A stretch of 20,094 bases of DNA from Acidobacteriota bacterium (GTDB lineage: Bacteria > Acidobacteriota > Thermoanaerobaculia > Multivoradales > SZUA-115). Position numbers and translations under genes: made by a program. The stretch covers positions 1 to 20,094 of the forward strand of contig QIHU01000424.1 of assembly GCA_003231035.1 (NCBI GenBank), read 5' to 3'. Position 1 is the first letter of the stretch. Each line of letters opens with the position of its first letter. The notes beneath the pieces are model-generated. The model made no database searches, was not told where the DNA came from, and saw nothing but the letters and a program-made list of their open reading frames with translations. Positions 15,932 through 20,094 of this stretch are shown here, one piece after another.

Positions 15932-17464
15932 CTACGGTACCAGGGGGAAAAGCCAGAGAGGCACGCTGGGGAGCTCGCCGCCCTGGCCGGAAATATCGAA
16001 CTGGCGAACGTAAATGCGCAATCGGCTCCCCGAGCGCGCTTCTCCAATCAGCCGCTCCAGATCGTCCACACTGGTCACCGGCTCATCGTTGACTTCCGTG
16101 ATGATGCTGAGAATCGGGCCACCGGCGCGCAGATTCTGGTCATAGAGCGGGCTCGTCGGCGCCACCTGCGTCACCCAAACGCCCTCTAGATCATCCGGTA
16201 GACCATGCGCCGAGCTGCTCTGGCGATTCAACTCCTGGTAGTGAATCCCGAGCCACTCGATGCCTCGCTCAGGCTCTTCCTCCGGCACCGCGGCCACTTG
16301 TTCCTCGGCATCGCGCTCAGCCAAGCTGACCTTCTTCTTGACCCGTTTTCCCTTGCGCAAGATTTCCAACTCGACCGTCGCATCCGGCCCTTGGGCCGAA
16401 ACGTAGTCGATCAGCCCGCGGGTGTTTTCGACCTTCCTGCCGTCGACACTCACAATGATGTCGGAGTGCTTCAAGCCGGCGCGCGCCGCCGGCTTGCCGT
16501 CGATTACCCGATTGATCAACACGCCGCTATTCACCGCCAGCCCGAAAGCTTCCGCTGCCTCGTAGTTGAGGTTCTGGATCCCAATTCCAAGGTAACCGCG
16601 GCGCACCTTCCCATGCTCGCGTAGCTGCGGCAGAATCGCCTTGAGGGTGTTGACCGGAACCGCGAAACCAATGTTCTCGGCCGCCGCGTTGATCGCGGTG
16701 TTGATACCGATCACCTCGCCGCGAAGATTGAGTAGCGGCCCCCCGGAGTTACCGAAGTTGATCGCCGCATCGGTCTGGATGAAGTTCTCAAAGGACTGTG
16801 TTTCCTGGCTAATGTTGATCTGCCGCCCCTTGCCGCTGACCACGCCGACGGTCACGGTGTTCTCGAACTGCAAAGGATCGCCCACCGCCATCACCCAGTC
16901 TCCGGGGCGCAAGGCGTCGCTATCCCCCAAGGCGAGGTAGGGCAAATCCTCGTCGGCCGAGATTTCCAGCAAGGCGAGGTCGGTGGCGGCATCGGCGCCG
17001 CGCACCTCCGCGATGTAGGTCCGGGTCCCTATGCGCACCCGCACTTCATCGGCGTCGCGGATCACATGGTTGTTGGTCACGATCAGTCCATCGGCACTGA
17101 TCAAGAAACCGGTACCGCCTGAGTCGGAGCGGAACTGACGGGGCTCCTGGTCGTCGTTCCGACGCCGGGGCCCGAAGAAGAAGCCAAACGGTGCCTCACC
17201 GCGGCGCTCGCCATCGACCTCCTGAATGCGCGACGACTGGACTGAAATGACCGCGGGGTCGACCGCCTCGGCAAGGTTGGCGAAACTAGGAAGGGCGGTG
17301 GCTGAACCACCGACCACTCCTAGCGGAGAGATGGGGCCGGAATCCTTGGCCTGGGAGGGCATCGCGATGCCTAGACTCCCACCGATAACGATTCCCAGAG
17401 CCACCGCGCTCAAGATCAGAAAAAAGGAAAGGGCTTGACGTTTGTGGGTGCTCATGGGTCGCAT
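15932..17464 (-). CDS. degP: DegP/HtrA-family periplasmic serine protease with two PDZ domains
   Basis: HtrA proteases degrade or hold misfolded proteins in the periplasm and respond to envelope stress. From the ATG at 17464 (510 residues) there is a basic start, a membrane segment or uncut signal (about 10-33, ALSFFLILSAVALGIVIGG), and a trypsin-like domain with the full triad H133 (TNNHVI), D162 (TDLALLEI) and S240 (GNSGGP). PDZ1 runs about 285-380 (RRGYLGIGIQNL, GKPAARAGLKHSDIIVSVDG) and PDZ2 about 400-490. The 91-110 region is Arg/Phe/Gly rich (FFFGPRRRNDD), like the LA loop. The frame is open to 17626, but the hydrophobic N-terminus and an AGGAG just upstream favour 17464 (or the ATG at 17455). 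A sigma54-type promoter lies about 50 bases upstream. Confidence 0.94.
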   Translation of the reverse strand: MRPMSTHKRQALSFFLILSAVALGIVIGGSLGIAMPSQAKDSGPISPLGVVGGSATALPSFANLAEAVDPAVISVQSSRIQEVDGERRGEAPFGFFFGPRRRNDDQEPRQFRSDSGGTGFLISADGLIVTNNHVIRDADEVRVRIGTRTYIAEVRGADAATDLALLEISADEDLPYLALGDSDALRPGDWVMAVGDPLQFENTVTVGVVSGKGRQINISQETQSFENFIQTDAAINFGNSGGPLLNLRGEVIGINTAINAAAENIGFAVPVNTLKAILPQLREHGKVRRGYLGIGIQNLNYEAAEAFGLAVNSGVLINRVIDGKPAARAGLKHSDIIVSVDGRKVENTRGLIDYVSAQGPDATVELEILRKGKRVKKKVSLAERDAEEQVAAVPEEEPERGIEWLGIHYQELNRQSSSAHGLPDDLEGVWVTQVAPTSPLYDQNLRAGGPILSIITEVNDEPVTSVDDLERLIGEARSGSRLRIYVRQFDISGQGGELPSVPLWLFPLVP

Positions 17465-17512
17465 CGGCTCCTGTTGGTCTAGGGACGGTCGATCGGGCTC
17501 GTTAAAGCTGAT

Positions 17513-17529
17513 AGCAAAGGGCTTGCCAA
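17513..17529 (-). promoter_or_regulatory. Sigma54 (-24/-12) promoter for degP
   Basis: On the minus strand, TTGGCAAGCCCTTTGCT fits the sigma54 consensus TGGCACG-N4-TTGCW with one mismatch in TGGCACG and a perfect TTGCT. The invariant GG (17527-17526) and GC (17515-17514) are exactly 10 bases apart. Transcription would start near 17503, about 40 bases before the degP ATG. The same stretch could also be read as a weaker sigma70 site (TTGGCA-17-TTTAAC). Confidence 0.65.
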
Positions 17530-17612
17530 CAGCGGAATTCCTCAAAAATCCTTGCTCCCCTTCTCCACCGGCCCCCAACCTCCCGCTTCTTACTCCATCG
17601 TGCTGGCTCGCC

Positions 17613-17625
17613 TGCCAATCTGGCA
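17613..17625. promoter_or_regulatory. Palindrome TGCCA-ATC-TGGCA, possible activator-binding site
   Basis: A perfect 5-bp-arm palindrome is centred about 115 bases upstream of the predicted sigma54 start, where an enhancer for an NtrC-type activator would be expected. It is short and single, so chance is possible. Confidence 0.35.
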
Positions 17626-17681
17626 CCGAACTCGCCTCAATCGTACGGCCACGAATAAGAAGAAGATAGGGGCCAATAATC

Positions 17682-17690
17682 TGCTATAGT
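17682..17690 (+). promoter_or_regulatory. Extended -10 promoter candidate for rimP-nusA
   Basis: TGCTATAGT has the TGn motif and a five-of-six -10 hexamer; no good -35 is seen at the normal distance. Transcription would start near 17697, just before the structured leader. Confidence 0.5.
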
Positions 17691-17699
17691 CCGCCACGA

Positions 17700-17814
17700 T
17701 CGAGGTCCGAGACCGGCTGTAGGTGCTGTTGAACGCGCTGGCCGGTTCAGGTAACCTCAATTTTCGCCAGCTTGCCTCGAGAGAGCAGGAAGTGGGCAGT
17801 CGCCCACTTTTTTT
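17700..17814 (+). ncRNA. Structured leader / attenuator RNA of the rimP-nusA operon
   Basis: Between the probable promoter and the rimP start is a leader that can fold into three parts. TCGAGG (17700-17705) pairs with CCTCGA (17775-17780). Inside it ACCGGC (17712-17717) pairs with GCCGGT (17741-17746). An intrinsic terminator follows. The layout suggests control of rimP-nusA by premature termination, perhaps with NusA itself as the sensor. It could also be a stand-alone small RNA with rimP read by read-through. I do not recognise a known RNA family. Confidence 0.45.
17790..17814 (+). terminator. Intrinsic terminator in the rimP leader
   Basis: AAGTGGGC (17790-17797), loop AGTC, GCCCACTT (17802-17809), then T through 17814: an 8-bp perfect stem with a run of seven T. 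It faces rimP and lies about 100 bases before the start codon, so it must be read through for rimP and nusA to be made from the upstream promoter. Confidence 0.88.
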
Positions 17815-17915
17815 GTTGGCCCAACTGCACAATCTTCACTACCTTCAACAATCCAACTCTGAATTTTTGCATGCAAGCTGCGCCACTCTTGAAGCCAGAG
17901 ACCGAATCACCCGCC

Positions 17916-18398
17916 ATGGGTCATCGCTCCATCATCCTCGACGAGGAGCTACGCGAGGAGCTAGAGCTGCTCGCCCGCCAGCAGGGTTGCGAGTTACTGA
18001 GCGTGGAACTGTCGCAGGGAGCCTTGAGGATTGTCCTGGATCGCCAAAACGGAACGGTCGGTATCGACGACTGCACCACGGTTTCGCGGCAGGCTTCGGC
18101 CTTGCTCGACGCGCACGATTTCGGAGATCAACGCTACACCCTCGAGGTCAGCTCTCCTGGGCTCGATCGGCCGCTTTTGGAACCGCGGGACTACCGACGG
18201 TTCGCTGGCCAGCTAGCTAGAGTCACTTTCCGTGATCCCGAAACCGATGCCAAGCGTACGGTGGTCGGGCGATTCGAGTTTATTGAGAACATCGATCCCA
18301 CCGAACAACAGCTGCGCATGGTGGACGACCACTCTGACGGGGTGAGCACAATCGCTCTCGACCGCATCCTCGCCGCGCGCCTTGAGATTGACCTCTAG
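17916..18398 (+). CDS. rimP: Ribosome maturation factor RimP
   Basis: RimP helps 30S subunit assembly, acting before or with ribosomal protein S12 loading. The product from the ATG at 17916 (160 residues) starts GHRSIILDEELREELELLAR, then GCELLSVELSQGALRIVLDR, the conserved IDDCTTVSRQASALLD block, and the diagnostic YTLEVSSPGLDRPLLEPRDYRRF. The C-terminal Sm-like domain follows (VTFRDPETDAKRTVVGRF ... IALDRILAARLEIDL). The frame is open from 17772, and an ATG at 17871 is an alternative, but the region before 17916 looks like leader sequence. No clear Shine-Dalgarno is seen for either start. nusA follows within 34 bases, the usual rimP-nusA order, which supports the call. Confidence 0.94.
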   Translation: MGHRSIILDEELREELELLARQQGCELLSVELSQGALRIVLDRQNGTVGIDDCTTVSRQASALLDAHDFGDQRYTLEVSSPGLDRPLLEPRDYRRFAGQLARVTFRDPETDAKRTVVGRFEFIENIDPTEQQLRMVDDHSDGVSTIALDRILAARLEIDL

Positions 18399-18432
18399 AA
18401 CACAAAAAGAAACGACTGGGAAAATACGACTG

Positions 18433-19950
18433 ATGGCCCAACCACGAAAGACCGAGATCAAACTCGGCGACATCCTCAAGCAAGTTGCAGGCGAGAAGGA
18501 TGTGGACCTGACCCGTTGGATCGGCGCGCTCGAGGACGCCATGGCTTCGGCGGCCAAGAAACAGCACAGGATCAAGGAGCCCGTGAGAGCGGCCTTGGAC
18601 ACCGAGACCGGTCAATTCACCGCCTACAAGTACAAGACGGTGGTCGAAGAGGTTGAGGACCCGGCGGCGGAGTGGACGATCGAGGAAGCTCGCGATCACA
18701 AAGAAGATGCCGCGATTGGCGATGAGATCCACTTCCCCGTCTCCACCGATGGTCTCGGCCGCATTGCCGCCCAATCGGCCAAACAGGTGCTATACCAGCG
18801 GATTCGTGAGGCGGAGCGGGAGAACGTCTACAACGAGTTCATCGATCGAGTTGGCGAAGTGCTCAACGGTACCGTAAAGCGGTTCGAGCGCGGCGACATC
18901 GTCGTCGACCTCGGACGAACCGAGGCGATCGTGCCGCGCTCCGAACAGGCCCGCCACGAGCGCTACAGCCAGGGCGAGCGGATTCGCGGCGTGATCATCG
19001 AGATCCACACCCAACCCAAGGGTCCGCAAATCGTCATCTCACGCACCGATCCGCGCCTCCTGGTCAAACTGTTCGAAATGGAAGTACCTGAAATTTACGA
19101 CGGTACTGTCCAGATCAAGAATGCGGTGCGCGCCCCAGGGGAGCGAGCTAAGGTCGCGGTGGTGAGCCGCGAACGCGATGTCGACCCGGTGGGAGCTTGC
19201 GTTGGCATGAAGGGCTCACGAGTCCAATCGATCATCCGCGAATTGCGCGGCGAGAAAATCGACATCATCGAGTACAGCGACGACATGGTGACCTTCGCGC
19301 AGAGCGCTCTCGCGCCAGCCCGAATCACTCGTGTCTCGGTCACCCATCCTGGCGAGTACCCGCACTTGGATGTGATCGTCGAAGATGACCAACTCTCGCT
19401 CGCCATTGGCAAGCGCGGCCAAAACGTTCGCCTCGCCGCGGAGTTGCTCGGTGCCAAGATCGACATCAAGAGCGAAACCGACGTCAAGGACGAAGTGGCC
19501 GACGCCTTGGCCAACATGTTGCAACTGGCCATGGCGGCCGAGGACGAGAAGCCCTTCGATCCAATCGACATTCCGGGGATCGGTGAGAAGACGGCGGAGA
19601 AACTACGCGAGGCCGGCTACACCGACCTAGACAACTTGGCGCAAGCCGACCTCGAAGCGCTCGAAGCGGTGGAGACGGTTGGAGCCAAGACGGCGGAGTC
19701 GATCCTCGAGTGGACCGCCGATCAGATTCGTGAGCGGGAGCAAGCCGCGGCCTCCGCGGGAATCGGTTCTGAACTCGGCCTCGACGAGGCGCAGCCAGCT
19801 CAGACGATGGATGACACCGACTTCATGGCGGCGATTTCCAAGGCATTCCAGGAGAGTGCCGAGGAGGAAGGTGAGGGCGGAGGTCTAGAGGAGGTAGCCC
19901 AGGCGCCGGAGGATGCGGTGGACAATCAACCTCCAAGCGAAGAAGGCTGA
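18433..19950 (+). CDS. nusA: Transcription termination/antitermination factor NusA
   Basis: NusA binds RNA polymerase and nascent RNA, promotes pausing and hairpin termination, and takes part in antitermination. In the 505-residue product the N-terminal polymerase-binding domain is about 1-130, with VLYQRIREAERENVYNEF at its end. The S1 domain is about 140-205. KH1 has VGMKGSR at 257-263 and KH2 has IGKRGQNVRLA at 325-335. A helix-hairpin-helix segment follows (378-430, DIPGIGEKTAEKLREAGY and VETVGAKTAESILE), then an acidic tail of about 60 residues rich in Glu and Gly. The frame extends back to 18382, overlapping rimP, but MAQPRKTEIKLGDILKQV at 18433 is the likely start. The gene may be regulated by the terminator in the rimP leader. 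Confidence 0.97.
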   Translation: MAQPRKTEIKLGDILKQVAGEKDVDLTRWIGALEDAMASAAKKQHRIKEPVRAALDTETGQFTAYKYKTVVEEVEDPAAEWTIEEARDHKEDAAIGDEIHFPVSTDGLGRIAAQSAKQVLYQRIREAERENVYNEFIDRVGEVLNGTVKRFERGDIVVDLGRTEAIVPRSEQARHERYSQGERIRGVIIEIHTQPKGPQIVISRTDPRLLVKLFEMEVPEIYDGTVQIKNAVRAPGERAKVAVVSRERDVDPVGACVGMKGSRVQSIIRELRGEKIDIIEYSDDMVTFAQSALAPARITRVSVTHPGEYPHLDVIVEDDQLSLAIGKRGQNVRLAAELLGAKIDIKSETDVKDEVADALANMLQLAMAAEDEKPFDPIDIPGIGEKTAEKLREAGYTDLDNLAQADLEALEAVETVGAKTAESILEWTADQIREREQAAASAGIGSELGLDEAQPAQTMDDTDFMAAISKAFQESAEEEGEGGGLEEVAQAPEDAVDNQPPSEEG

Positions 19951-19951
19951 C

Positions 19952-20070
19952 TCGCGGACTGAGAAAACTGGCACACTGTGAAGATGGGCGCATTGTGAAA
20001 ACGGGCGCATTGTGAAAACGGGCGCATTGTGAAAACGGACGCACCGTGAAAACGGACGCACCGTGAAAAC
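19952..20070 (+). repeat. Tandem array of a 17-bp unit directly after nusA
   Basis: Seven 17-base units follow the nusA stop. Units at 19986-20002, 20003-20019 and 20020-20036 are identical (GGGCGCATTGTGAAAAC). Those at 20037-20053 and 20054-20070 are identical to each other (GGACGCACCGTGAAAAC) and differ from the first type at three positions. The two earliest (19952-19968 and 19969-19985) are degenerate. Each unit from 19969 on has a GTG that opens a six-codon frame closing in TGA overlapping the next GTG. Confidence 0.95.
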
Positions 20071-20094
20071 GGAACCGGCGAGACAGCTAATCGG
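20063..20094 (+). CDS. Possible start of the next gene of the nusA operon (cut by the right edge)
   Basis: The GTG in the last repeat unit opens a frame that stays open to the edge (VKTEPARQLI). In many bacteria ylxR or infB follows nusA, but these ten residues are not enough to name it, and no clear Shine-Dalgarno is present. It may be only the last of the repeated mini-frames. Confidence 0.2.
   Translation, partial: MKTEPARQLI

Noticed and set aside
17697..17814. Signal recognition particle RNA or an initiator tRNA before rimP
   Set aside because: The conserved SRP tetraloop region is absent and no cloverleaf can be drawn; only the leader stems and terminator are supported.
19952..20070. 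CRISPR array
   Set aside because: The 17-bp units are directly adjacent with no spacers, and no cas gene is near.

Overview
The window is a stretch of high-GC bacterial chromosome made almost entirely of housekeeping genes. DegP, a probable outer-envelope lipoprotein, a bactofilin and a sigma54-type response regulator suggest a Gram-negative, diderm bacterium. Acidobacteriota or a neighbouring deep-branching phylum is my best guess, from gene content and protein style only; nothing here proves it. I see no phage, insertion sequence, CRISPR array or defence island.

Region 1 (1-9173, all on the minus strand, read right to left) is a dense gene series: miaA, hfq, an unrecognised lipoprotein-like gene, pgsA, dnaE, a CCA tRNA nucleotidyltransferase, an unrecognised exported protein and rsmD, which runs off the left edge. 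Many junctions overlap by 1-8 bases. The exported-protein gene carries an apparent one-base frameshift that joins it in frame to rsmD. Region 2 (9241-12300, minus) holds comEC, a bactofilin and a tRNA-Gly(CCC) gene with encoded CCA and a clear sigma70 promoter. A small plus-strand gene (12407-12691) diverges from the tRNA and converges on a GYF-AIM24 protein gene (12688-13716, minus); the two share one CTAG as both stop codons.

Region 3 (13787-17529, minus) reads right to left as degP/htrA, an NtrC-family sigma54 activator and pyrE. A near-consensus -24/-12 promoter lies just upstream of degP, which suggests that the activator next door controls an envelope protease operon. Region 4 (17682-20094, plus) is rimP-nusA. 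It is preceded by an extended -10 promoter and a leader of about 115 nt ending in a textbook intrinsic terminator, as expected for an attenuated nusA operon. Directly after nusA is a 17-bp tandem repeat that forms a chain of six-codon mini-ORFs overlapping as GTGA, the last GTG staying open to the window edge.

Functionally the window covers DNA replication (DnaE), tRNA maturation and modification (CCA enzyme, MiaA), ribosome assembly (RsmD, RimP), transcription elongation (NusA), RNA chaperoning (Hfq), phospholipid synthesis (PgsA), DNA uptake (ComEC), cytoskeleton (bactofilin), pyrimidine synthesis (PyrE) and envelope proteolysis (DegP). The parts most worth a second look are regulatory or structural: the sigma54 site at degP, the rimP leader, the post-nusA repeat and the frameshift before rsmD.
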